Shown here: positions 1-6,563 of the stretch, one piece after another | Position numbering within the stretch: the first letter of the stretch is position 1 | How the letters are laid out: each line of letters begins with the position of its first letter | NCBI GenBank assembly: GCA_900551595.1 | Contig: URWR01000026.1 | Span: forward strand, 1-14,238 | Direction: 5' to 3' | Source: an uncultured Coriobacteriaceae bacterium | GTDB lineage: Bacteria > Actinomycetota > Coriobacteriia > Coriobacteriales > Atopobiaceae | DNA length: 14,238 bases | Program-made: the position numbers and the translations under genes | The notes under the pieces: model-generated | Told to the model about the DNA's origin: nothing | Database searches by the model: none | What the model saw: the letters and a program-made list of their open reading frames with translations, nothing else

Positions 1-1219
1 CACCAAAATACGGCCTGCCGCTGAGGGCCTTGCTGACAAGACCGGCCTTGCCCTCACCACCGTCGACACTGGTTGGCCTGCAATGTCCGCTATTGCTTGG
101 GCTTGGCCTTTCGGCGTTCTGTGCTTCCCGCTTCTTATCGTCATCAACATCATCCTGTTGGTGACCAACAAGACCAGCACTCTTAATGTTGACCTTTGGA
201 ACGTCTGGAACCTTCTGTTCACCGCCGTTCTTATCAACTATGCTTGCGAAGAGGCTGGCATGGGCACCACCGTTGCAATGGTTCTTGCATTTGTTGGTGC
301 TGGCCTTATGGCCGCTCTTGGTATCAAGATCGGCGATATGTGGGCTCCTTCAATTGAGAAGATCACGGGCATCCCTGGCGTAACGGTTCCACACTCCATG
401 ACCTTCACCGCCGTTCTTATGTTCCCGTTTGAGCTCATCCTCGAGAAGATCCCTGCCATTCAGAACAACAATGTTGACGCTAAGTGGCTCCGCGATCACT
501 TTGGTATCTTTGGTGAGAACTCCGTAATGGGCCTCATCATTGGTATCGTCCTTGGCGCTATCGCTTATGGCGAGCTCCAGACTGCTCTGACCCTCGGTAT
601 CCAGGCCGCTACCGCAATGGTCCTCTTCCCGATGGTCTCCAAGCTCTTCATGCAGGCCCTTTCGCCGATCTCCGACGCTGTGGGTGACTGGATGAAGGCT
701 AAGTTCCAGGACGGCCGTGAGCTTTACATCGGCCTTGACTGGCCTATCGTTGCTGGCTCGAACGAGCTCTGGGTTCTCACCATCCTGCTCATTCCTGTCG
801 AGCTTATCTTCGCAGTTGTTCTTGCTCCTATCGGCAACACGGTCCTTCCGTTCGCTGGTATCATCAACACCTGCTGCGCCGTACCTGCACTGCTCCTCAC
901 CGGTGGCAACCTCATCAAGATGCTCATTCTTGGTATCATCGCCACCCCGGTGTACCTGATGGTTGGTTCTTCCTTCGCTGGCTACTGCACACGTCTGGCC
1001 CAGACTTGGTCGCCCGACTCGCTCGCTGGCATGGGCGAGAACCCCTCCATTACTTGGTCCACCATGGAGTGCCCCGACTTCCGTTGGGTTCTCGTCAACG
1101 GCCTCTCTGGTCACGTTGTCGCGATTGTGCTGCTCATTGTCTGGCTTGCGCTCTTCGTGCTTCTCTACAAGCACATGGCAAAGCGCAATGTCGAGATCAA
1201 GAAGGAGCTCGGCCTCTAA
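1..1219 (+). CDS. gatC: PTS galactitol-family transporter subunit IIC (5'-truncated by window edge)
   Basis: Membrane permease of a phosphotransferase system of the galactitol (Gat) family. It carries a sugar alcohol or related sugar across the membrane while the partner IIA/IIB proteins, not in the window, phosphorylate it. The frame is open from base 2 with no start, so about 405 residues are visible. By comparison with the roughly 450-residue E. coli GatC, some 70 N-terminal residues lie upstream. The first ATG, at base 83, is internal: the codons before it encode a stretch ending TTVDTGWP, which matches GatC VDVGWP. Other GatC-like segments are NVDLWNVWN, an IPHS motif before FELILEKIP, FGIFGENSVMGLIIGI, and IGLDWPIVAGSNELW. 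Many long hydrophobic segments indicate a polytopic protein. Stop TAA at 1217-1219, then a terminator, so this is the last gene of its transcript. The family is clear; the exact substrate (galactitol or another polyol or pentitol) is not. Confidence 0.92.
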   Translation, partial: TKIRPAAEGLADKTGLALTTVDTGWPAMSAIAWAWPFGVLCFPLLIVINIILLVTNKTSTLNVDLWNVWNLLFTAVLINYACEEAGMGTTVAMVLAFVGAGLMAALGIKIGDMWAPSIEKITGIPGVTVPHSMTFTAVLMFPFELILEKIPAIQNNNVDAKWLRDHFGIFGENSVMGLIIGIVLGAIAYGELQTALTLGIQAATAMVLFPMVSKLFMQALSPISDAVGDWMKAKFQDGRELYIGLDWPIVAGSNELWVLTILLIPVELIFAVVLAPIGNTVLPFAGIINTCCAVPALLLTGGNLIKMLILGIIATPVYLMVGSSFAGYCTRLAQTWSPDSLAGMGENPSITWSTMECPDFRWVLVNGLSGHVVAIVLLIVWLALFVLLYKHMAKRNVEIKKELGL

Positions 1220-1271
1220 AGCATCTGCTTGCGGTTTGGCTTGCTCGCAATACTCTCTCATCCATCAAGCG

Positions 1272-1305
1272 GGACCCGTCTCCATTTGGAGGCGGGTCCT
1301 TGTTT
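1272..1305 (+). terminator. Intrinsic terminator of the PTS operon
   Basis: A 12-bp stem (1272-1283 with 1288-1299, GGACCCGTCTCC against GGAGGCGGGTCC, one G-T wobble) closes a 4-base ATTT loop and is followed by a T-rich tail, TTGTTT. It lies 53 bases after the permease stop. The tail runs into the operator-like palindrome at 1300-1317. Confidence 0.93.
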
Positions 1306-1317
1306 ATAGATAAACAA
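1300..1317. promoter_or_regulatory. Operator-like palindrome 1
   Basis: TTGTTTAT (1300-1307) and its exact reverse complement ATAAACAA (1310-1317) are separated by AG. An 8-2-8 AT-rich palindrome between sugar genes looks like a binding site for a dimeric sugar-responsive repressor (DeoR, GntR or LacI type). The regulator is not identified. A near copy occurs at 1368-1386. Confidence 0.5.
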
Positions 1318-1367
1318 CGAGCAACATGAGATGGATACATATAAATCTGTTTGCTTCTATAAAGCGA

Positions 1368-1386
1368 TTGTTATCTCTATAAACAA
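1368..1386. promoter_or_regulatory. Operator-like palindrome 2
   Basis: TTGTTAT (1368-1374), CTCT spacer, then ATAAACAA (1379-1386), the same right half-site as palindrome 1. The left arm lacks one T relative to TTGTTTAT, so the site is imperfect. The two sites share ATAAACAAC and are centred about 68 bp apart. The gene that would be controlled is the class II aldolase downstream. The rest of 1306-1549 holds no ORF and no clear -35/-10 pair; TATAGT at 1502-1507 is a possible -10 with a poorly spaced -35. Confidence 0.45.
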
Positions 1387-1549
1387 CCAGTTAAGAGTAG
1401 AGATTTGGCAATTCGTGATAGATACTGTCCTAGAATAGTAGGAGGGCAATATTTGATTATTTATAGCAATATCGAGAACATTTGAAACACGTCTGAAACG
1501 TTATAGTGAAGTCACGTTCGTAGTCGCTAGAAGCGAGAGAGGAAGCAAG

Positions 1550-2209
1550 ATGGCAGGTTACGACAACGTCCCCGATTATGAGATTAAGCGTCAAATCGTC
1601 GAGGTTGCTCAGATGATGAACCGTAAGGGCCTTGTTGGTACTTACGAGGGCAACATTTCCGTAAGGAAGGGCAACAAGGTTTATGAGACTCCTTCTGGCA
1701 ACTCCAAGGAGCTTCTGACCGAGGGCAAGATCATTTGTGTTGATATGGACGGCAAGGTTCTCGAGGGCGAGCTTGCTCCGACTTCTGAGACTCCTATGCA
1801 TACCATTTGCTATACCCTGCGTGACGACGTTGAGTCCGTTGTACACTGCCACGCTCCATACTGCACCGCTTTTGCTCAGGCTAACATGGCCTATGATGAC
1901 CCTGCATCTCCTGAGTTCCAGATTCTCTTTGGTAAGGTTCCTTGCCTCAAGTATGGTACTCCTGGCTCTCCTGACATCATTGCTGAGCTCCCGAAGTACA
2001 TCCAGGACTATGATGTAGTCTTCCTGCAGAACCATGGTGTTCTCGCTGTTGGCTCTACTCCTCTTGAGGCTTACAGCCGTATCATGTCCGTTGAGATGCT
2101 GCTTCAGGTTTACTACATTCGTAAGACCCTGTTCCCGAATGCTCAGTGCGATCTTCCTGCAGAGGAGCTTGAGGTTCTCGCTAAGATGCATCAGGACAAG
2201 CGCGGCTAA
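1550..2209 (+). CDS. Class II aldolase/adducin-family enzyme (L-fuculose-phosphate aldolase or ribulose-phosphate 4-epimerase type)
   Basis: Cytoplasmic 219-residue zinc enzyme of the FucA/AraD superfamily, which cleaves or epimerises a sugar phosphate by a retro-aldol reaction. Length fits E. coli FucA (215). Visible features are the phosphate-binding GNIS (34-37), a PSG loop (48-50), catalytic-type Glu80 in TSE, two zinc histidines in VVHCHAP (H99, H101) and the third in QNHG (H162). The ATG at 1550 follows a purine-rich Shine-Dalgarno GAGAGAGGA (1535-1543) with 6 bases between. It sits just downstream of the galactitol-type permease but in its own transcription unit, between two terminators and behind two operator-like palindromes. 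That suggests it handles the phosphate made by the imported substrate. The superfamily is clear. The choice between fuculose-1-P aldolase, ribulose-5-P 4-epimerase and a relative cannot be made by eye. Confidence 0.88.
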   Translation: MAGYDNVPDYEIKRQIVEVAQMMNRKGLVGTYEGNISVRKGNKVYETPSGNSKELLTEGKIICVDMDGKVLEGELAPTSETPMHTICYTLRDDVESVVHCHAPYCTAFAQANMAYDDPASPEFQILFGKVPCLKYGTPGSPDIIAELPKYIQDYDVVFLQNHGVLAVGSTPLEAYSRIMSVEMLLQVYYIRKTLFPNAQCDLPAEELEVLAKMHQDKRG

Positions 2210-2234
2210 GTTTTACAACTATAAGCTTGTAATT

Positions 2235-2270
2235 AAAAGGAGGTGTCGACTTGGTCGATACCTCCTTTTT
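2235..2270. terminator. Bidirectional intrinsic terminator
   Basis: A 16-bp stem (2235-2250 with 2254-2269, one G-T wobble) with a 3-base TTG loop. The right arm ends in a run of five T. The left arm begins AAAA, giving a T-run on the other strand, so the hairpin can end both the aldolase transcript and the converging AraC-type gene. Confidence 0.93.
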
Positions 2271-2325
2271 GCTATGAAGTAATAATCTGATTTGTGATAC
2301 AGATCGTGTATTGCTAATGAGGGCT

Positions 2326-3339
2326 TTAGGGTGTGGGCTCCTCGGTTTCGTAATAGCCCGTCTCTTCCCAATGCTTACGATATGACAAAGGAGTAACGCC
2401 TTCAGCCTCTTTAAACATGGCGGTAAAGTGTGAGGGTTGTGGTATACCGCACATTTGTGCGACTTGTCTTATAGGTTTGTCGGTATATTTCAGAAGGTCG
2501 CGAGCATAACGAAGGCGATTTGCCATAACGTATTGTCCAATAGTTACGCCAACATACCGCTTAAAACTGCGGGATAGATGAAACTTGCTTACACCAACAT
2601 TAGAGGCCAACTCTGTAAGAGGTGTCTTATCCGTGTAATGCCAGTTTAAGTAATCTACAGTCTCACGAATGTATTCTGGAACAGAATTGAGTGTGAGGCT
2701 CGAATCAACGCGGTTCTCGAGCAGAATAGTCATCATGTGGACAAGAGCATCGTTTACAAGGATCTCTCTTCGTATGGAAGTTGCCTGAGAGAGCTCAATG
2801 AGTCTCTCAAAAATTGAGCGATACGTATTGAGCTCGCTCGAGACATTGGTGAAATTATCACCGCGTTTGGTGTATTCCTTGTAATAGCCGCGTGCAGAAT
2901 TACCGTTGAATTGGAGCCAGTAGTAGCTCCAGCCTTTATCAAGTGCGGCGATAGAATACTTCTTTTTACAGTCGAACCAAACAATATCACCTTTGCGCTG
3001 GACATATTCTTCGCCCATGTACTTAAAGGTGCCAGTACCGGCTACCGTAAAGAAGATGTTGTAGGCGTCAAGGCCTGGAGCATTACGAGAAAACGGAGGA
3101 ACAGTCTCGTAATAGCCAATCCTTTGAATGTAGAAAAAGGTATTAATGGCAGTTGGTGTCGGTGTTGCAATGATGCGAATTGATGACTCAGAAAGATTCT
3201 TGCGATTGACACCAGTTGTAATTTTAGGATTAGAGGTAGGACCCGTCTGCTTGCTGGGAACTATCTTTAAAACTCGATTGCCAAGTGATGTTACTCCGCG
3301 ACCTTTGCTAAACATCAGAGAATGGTTTTGGTCGGTCAC
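2326..3339 (-). CDS. AraC-family transcriptional regulator with N-terminal cupin domain
   Basis: A 337-residue DNA-binding regulator that probably senses a sugar through its N-terminal domain. Numbered from the chosen start, a cupin-like ligand domain lies at about 90-150 (YNIFFTVAGTGTF, then GDIVWFD). The C-terminal AraC double helix-turn-helix lies at about 241-261 (LTELASNVGVSKFHLSRSF) and 290-311 (IRQVAQMCGIPQPSHFTAMF). The frame stays open upstream to a TTG at 3402, but the GTG at 3339 is preferred because AGGAGG (3344-3349) lies 4 bases before it; the first in-frame ATG is much too far from that site. Even so, the protein has about 65-70 extra N-terminal residues compared with ordinary AraC/cupin regulators. 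It is transcribed alone, toward the aldolase gene and away from pyruvate kinase. Target genes are not known from sequence. Confidence 0.88.
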   Translation of the reverse strand: MTDQNHSLMFSKGRGVTSLGNRVLKIVPSKQTGPTSNPKITTGVNRKNLSESSIRIIATPTPTAINTFFYIQRIGYYETVPPFSRNAPGLDAYNIFFTVAGTGTFKYMGEEYVQRKGDIVWFDCKKKYSIAALDKGWSYYWLQFNGNSARGYYKEYTKRGDNFTNVSSELNTYRSIFERLIELSQATSIRREILVNDALVHMMTILLENRVDSSLTLNSVPEYIRETVDYLNWHYTDKTPLTELASNVGVSKFHLSRSFKRYVGVTIGQYVMANRLRYARDLLKYTDKPIRQVAQMCGIPQPSHFTAMFKEAEGVTPLSYRKHWEETGYYETEEPTP

Positions 3340-3343
3340 ACTA

Positions 3344-3349
3344 CCTCCT
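3344..3349 (-). promoter_or_regulatory. Ribosome binding site fixing the GTG start of the AraC-type gene
   Basis: On the minus strand AGGAGG is followed by TAGT and then GTG (3339-3337). No comparable site precedes the TTG at 3402. This decides the start against the longer frame. Confidence 0.75.
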
Positions 3350-3381
3350 AAAGAGGAACAACATAATGCTACTAACGAGCA

Positions 3382-3390
3382 AGAATACCA
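3382..3390 (-). promoter_or_regulatory. Possible extended -10 promoter of the AraC-type gene
   Basis: The minus strand reads TGGTATTCT, an extended -10 of the TGn-TATAAT type, 42 bases before the GTG start and downstream of the pyruvate kinase terminator. No good -35 was seen, so this is tentative. Confidence 0.35.
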
Positions 3391-3421
3391 TAATTGGGAC
3401 AATTGGCTTATTCAGCTTTAT

Positions 3422-3461
3422 AAAAAAATAACCGCGCCATCTCAAAGAGATAACGCGGTTA
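3422..3461 (-). terminator. Intrinsic terminator of pyruvate kinase
   Basis: Read on the minus strand, an outer 8-bp stem (3454-3461 with 3429-3436, TAACCGCG) and an inner 5-bp stem (GAGAT/ATCTC) are separated by a two-by-two internal loop and capped by a 3-base loop. Seven T follow (3428-3422). It lies 21 bases past the pyruvate kinase stop, so the AraC-type gene beyond it needs its own promoter. Confidence 0.92.
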
Positions 3462-3482
3462 CCACTTAAAGTAGGTTAATGC

Positions 3483-4922
3483 TTACTGGATCTGGCAAAC
3501 CATAATCATGTTGGTAGAAGTGGTGTAGTCACCCTGAGTGGGGGAAGTACCAGGATCACCAGCAGTTACAACAACTAAGTCGCCAGGTTCAACAACGCCA
3601 TGCTCTTTGGCCAGACGCAGGGCATCTTTAATGGTGGCATTAAGCGAAGGCATCATTGTGGACTCGTAGCACTGGACGCCCCAGTAGAAGCAGCACTTGC
3701 GAATGGACTTCTCCATAGGAGAGAACGCAACCAGAGGAAGGCGCGGACGGAAGTCAGAGATCAAGCGTGCAGTACGGCCAGAGGTGGTCGGAGCAAGGAT
3801 GCACTTTGCGCCAACACGCTCGGCTGTGGTAACGGCGGCAAAACCAATAGCGCCATTTACATTTTTCACGCCGCCACGATCGAAGTACTCGGTGCGCTCC
3901 TCAAGATACTTCTCACTTTCAAGGCAGATGGCAGCCATAGTCTTAACGGCCTCAACAGGGTACTTACCAGCAGCGGTCTCGCCAGAAAGCATGACACAGT
4001 CAGTACCGTCATAGATGGCGTTAGCAACGTCGTTAACCTCAGCGCGCGTCGGACGAGGATTACGAATCATAGAGTCAAGCATCTGCGTAGCAGTAATAAC
4101 TGGCTTGTAAGCTCTGTTGCACTTGCGAATAATCTGCTTCTGAATGTGAGGAACCTCAGCTGCAGGAACTTCTACGCCAAGGTCGCCACGAGCAACCATA
4201 ATGCCTGAAGAAGCCTCAAGGATCTCATCGAAGTTGTTTACGCCCTGGGCGCACTCAATCTTGGAGTAGACGGAGACGCGCTCAGCACCCATCTCGGCGC
4301 AGATAGCACGAATCTCTTGAACGCCAGCGGCATCGCGAATGAAGGAAGCGGCGATAGCGTCAATGCCAAGCTCGCAACCAAACATAATGTCAGCGCGGTC
4401 CTGAGCGGTGACAGCAGGAAGACCAACATTAACGTTGGGGACGTTCACGCCCTTCTTCTCGCCGAGCTCGCCACCATTGGTAACAAGGCAGTGCATATCG
4501 TTACCATCAACGCTCTGAACCTCAAGACCGATAAGGCCGTCATCAATAAGGATGACAGAGCCCTTCTCAACCTCAGAAGGAAGTGCCTTGTAATCAAGAG
4601 AGAAACGCTTAGCAGTACCGATGCAATCATCGGTGGTAATGACAACCTCATCACCAGTTGTAAGCGTAACCTTCTGGTGGTCTTCAAGCTCGCCTGTACG
4701 GATCTCAGGACCCTTGGTATCCAAAAGAATTGCTACTGGAATACCAAGCTCCTCAGAAATACGACGAACTCGCTCGACGCCAGCACGATGATACTCATGG
4801 CTTCCATGAGAGAAGTTAAAACGAGCGACATTCATGCCCGCCTTAATGAGCTCCCTCAGGACATTCTCATCTTCAGTTGCTGGACCCATGGTGCATACGA
4901 TTTTTGTCTTCTTGAAAGTCAC
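3483..4922 (-). CDS. pyk: Pyruvate kinase
   Basis: Glycolytic enzyme converting phosphoenolpyruvate and ADP to pyruvate and ATP in the cytoplasm. The 479 residues match the usual length of type I bacterial pyruvate kinases (E. coli PykF, 470) and contain the full set of motifs: KIVCTMGPA (7-15), R34 and NFSHG (36-40), DTKGPEIRTG (68-77), the B domain (about 75-170), SKIE (220-223) with the catalytic lysine K221 and metal ligand E223, IMVARGDLG (241-249) with D247, and ITATQMLDSMI with T279. The C-terminal allosteric-type domain runs from about 355 to the end. The additional C-terminal PEP-utiliser domain of some Gram-positive enzymes is absent. The start is GTG at 4922, preceded by AAAGGA (4929-4934) with six bases between. 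Single-gene unit, divergent from the GH13 gene. Confidence 0.97.
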   Translation of the reverse strand: MTFKKTKIVCTMGPATEDENVLRELIKAGMNVARFNFSHGSHEYHRAGVERVRRISEELGIPVAILLDTKGPEIRTGELEDHQKVTLTTGDEVVITTDDCIGTAKRFSLDYKALPSEVEKGSVILIDDGLIGLEVQSVDGNDMHCLVTNGGELGEKKGVNVPNVNVGLPAVTAQDRADIMFGCELGIDAIAASFIRDAAGVQEIRAICAEMGAERVSVYSKIECAQGVNNFDEILEASSGIMVARGDLGVEVPAAEVPHIQKQIIRKCNRAYKPVITATQMLDSMIRNPRPTRAEVNDVANAIYDGTDCVMLSGETAAGKYPVEAVKTMAAICLESEKYLEERTEYFDRGGVKNVNGAIGFAAVTTAERVGAKCILAPTTSGRTARLISDFRPRLPLVAFSPMEKSIRKCCFYWGVQCYESTMMPSLNATIKDALRLAKEHGVVEPGDLVVVTAGDPGTSPTQGDYTTSTNMIMVCQIQ

Positions 4923-4928
4923 GAATCG

Positions 4929-4934
4929 TCCTTT
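4929..4934 (-). promoter_or_regulatory. Ribosome binding site for the GTG start of pyk
   Basis: Minus-strand AAAGGA, six bases before GTG (4922-4920). The N-terminal sequence from this GTG begins right before KIVCTMGPA, as in other pyruvate kinases, supporting the non-ATG start. Confidence 0.8.
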
Positions 4935-5038
4935 CTACGCTTGACTGGTCCTCTTTACTTGATTGACTCTCTTAGGAGAACCATGTAATAGCTTCTCAAG
5001 TTCTGCTATTGGCGCTATTTTAACCGCCGACGGTTGCT

Positions 5039-5048
5039 TCGCATGCGA
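5039..5048. promoter_or_regulatory. Perfect 10-bp palindrome in the pyk / GH13 divergent region
   Basis: TCGCATGCGA is its own reverse complement. It lies three bases before a plausible -35 of the GH13 gene and about 117 bp upstream of pyk. A short inverted repeat AACCG-4-CGGTT lies next to it (5022-5035). It could be an operator serving both directions; no regulator is assigned. Confidence 0.35.
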
Positions 5049-5050
5049 TT

Positions 5051-5078
5051 TTGCAAGTTCCTATCGGAAACGTAATAA
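5051..5078 (+). promoter_or_regulatory. Candidate promoter of the GH13 gene
   Basis: TTGCAA (5051-5056) and TAATAA (5073-5078) are 16 bases apart, a fair match to the housekeeping -35/-10 pattern, giving a leader of about 65 bases. I found no convincing pyk promoter on the other strand; TAAAAT just upstream of pyk is the best -10 but lacks a -35. Confidence 0.45.
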
Positions 5079-5150
5079 AACACCTCATAGTGGTATGAAC
5101 TAGATTGGTGCTTGCGTGCCACAGATTAGCTCTACAAAGGAGAAATAAGG

Positions 5151-6500
5151 ATGAGTTGGTACGAAAATTCGGTAATTTATCAGATTTATCCATTAGGACT
5201 GACAGGGGCACCTTATGAGAACGATTTTGTCTCTGAACCAAATCCACGGTTGCTTCAACTTATTGATCATGGGTGGATTGAGCATATGGCAAAGCTCGGT
5301 GTGACTTGCCTCATTCTTAACCCAGTGTTTGAAAGTTCTACACATGGCTATGATACAGCGGACTATCGCATGGTAGATAGGCGCTTGGGCACTATGGATG
5401 ATTTACGGCGCGTTGTGGAAGCGTGTCATGCGCAGGGTATTCGCGTGCTGTTGGATGGTGTTTTTAATCATGTGGGACGCAACTTTTGGGCGTTTCTTGA
5501 TGTGAAAGAACATCGGCAGGAATCTCCGTATGTCGATTGGTTTGAGATTTGGTGGGATGGCGATACTGAGTGGCATGACGGATTTTCTTACACTACCTGG
5601 GAAGGTGTGCCGTATCTCATTAAACTCAACCATTCAAGCATGTCGCTCAATAACTATCTGGCCGAAACCATACGCTATTGGGAACATGAATTGGGGATAG
5701 ATGGCCTCAGGCTCGACGTTGCCTATTGTCTTGATAGAGGTTTTCTCTCTTATTTGCGCGATGTTGCAAATAGCATCAGTGAAGAGCGCCAAGACCCGTT
5801 TGTCCTCGTAGGAGAAACAATGTTCGGAGATTATAACCAGTGGATGGGTGATCGCGCTTGCCATTCGGTTACAAATTACGAAGCGTATAAGGGTCTATGG
5901 TCGAGCATGAATGAGGCCAACATGCATGAGATCGCCTATGCGCTTAATAGGCAATCGGGAAGTGAGCCGTGGGATCTCTATACAGGTGCTCACCTGCTTA
6001 ACTTTGTTGATAACCACGATGTGCCGAGAATAGCAACACGCCTCAATGATAAGCGTCAACTTCGTGCGCTGTATGGCCTTCTCTTTGCAATGTGCGGCGT
6101 TCCATGCGTGTATTACGGCAGCGAGTGGGGTGTAGAGGGAGAGCAAAACTTCGGCGATCACGAAATACGTCCTGCTTTTGAGCATCCAGAATGGAATGAT
6201 CTGACAGATTACATTGCTCAGCTGGCCGCAATAAGACATGAAGGCCATACGGGTCAAGAAGCTTTGGCTTGGGGGGATTATCGTCAGATTGCAGTTGGTC
6301 CCCAACATCTTATTTTCCAGCGTACAAGTGAGCACGAGCGTCTAATTGTTGCCATTAATGCCAGTGATACGGCACAGGTTTTCCACTTCGATGCTGGTTG
6401 TGGTAAAGCGCAAGAACTCATCACTGGTAAAGAGCATGACTTTGGTGGGGGATCAGAAGTAGCTCCCTTTACAGCTTGCTACTGGCTCTGCGAGCGCTAA
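5151..6500 (+). CDS. Glycoside hydrolase family 13 (alpha-amylase family) enzyme, cyclomaltodextrinase/maltodextrin-hydrolase-like
   Basis: Retaining alpha-glucan hydrolase or transglucosidase, 449 residues. The four conserved GH13 regions are all present: DGVFNH (102-107), GLRLDVAYC with nucleophile D189 and R187, GETMF with acid/base E222, and FVDNHD (285-290) with H289 and transition-state Asp D290. The N-terminus SVIYQIYPLG is the typical start of a catalytic TIM barrel. There is no signal peptide, so it acts in the cytoplasm on imported maltodextrins or glycogen-derived oligosaccharides. The CBM34-like N-terminal domain of classical cyclomaltodextrinases and neopullulanases is missing; a short C-terminal beta domain (about 370-449) remains. 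ATG at 5151 follows AAAGGAG (5136-5142) with eight bases between. Monocistronic and convergent with the lactate dehydrogenase gene. Exact specificity cannot be read from sequence. Confidence 0.92.
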   Translation: MSWYENSVIYQIYPLGLTGAPYENDFVSEPNPRLLQLIDHGWIEHMAKLGVTCLILNPVFESSTHGYDTADYRMVDRRLGTMDDLRRVVEACHAQGIRVLLDGVFNHVGRNFWAFLDVKEHRQESPYVDWFEIWWDGDTEWHDGFSYTTWEGVPYLIKLNHSSMSLNNYLAETIRYWEHELGIDGLRLDVAYCLDRGFLSYLRDVANSISEERQDPFVLVGETMFGDYNQWMGDRACHSVTNYEAYKGLWSSMNEANMHEIAYALNRQSGSEPWDLYTGAHLLNFVDNHDVPRIATRLNDKRQLRALYGLLFAMCGVPCVYYGSEWGVEGEQNFGDHEIRPAFEHPEWNDLTDYIAQLAAIRHEGHTGQEALAWGDYRQIAVGPQHLIFQRTSEHERLIVAINASDTAQVFHFDAGCGKAQELITGKEHDFGGGSEVAPFTACYWLCER

Positions 6501-6540
6501 AAAAATACTGGGCGCATCATACGGTGCGCCCAGGTTCTTT
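6499..6540. terminator. Bidirectional intrinsic terminator between convergent genes
   Basis: A perfect 9-bp stem (6508-6516 with 6525-6533, CTGGGCGCA/TGCGCCCAG). On the plus strand it is followed by GTTCTTT. On the minus strand TA and seven T follow (complement of the A-run 6499-6505). It ends both the GH13 and the D-lactate dehydrogenase transcripts. Confidence 0.92.
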
Positions 6541-6563
6541 AGAAAGACGTTATTACAGAGCTG

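Noticed and set aside
350..1261. 303-residue open frame on the minus strand opposite the PTS permease
   Set aside because: It is the antisense of a clearly recognised permease, has a charged low-quality composition with no family motif, and no ribosome binding site was evident.
1524..1536. Small hairpin TCGCT-AGA-AGCGA just before the aldolase ribosome binding site
   Set aside because: Five base pairs only, with no alternative structure to suggest a switch.
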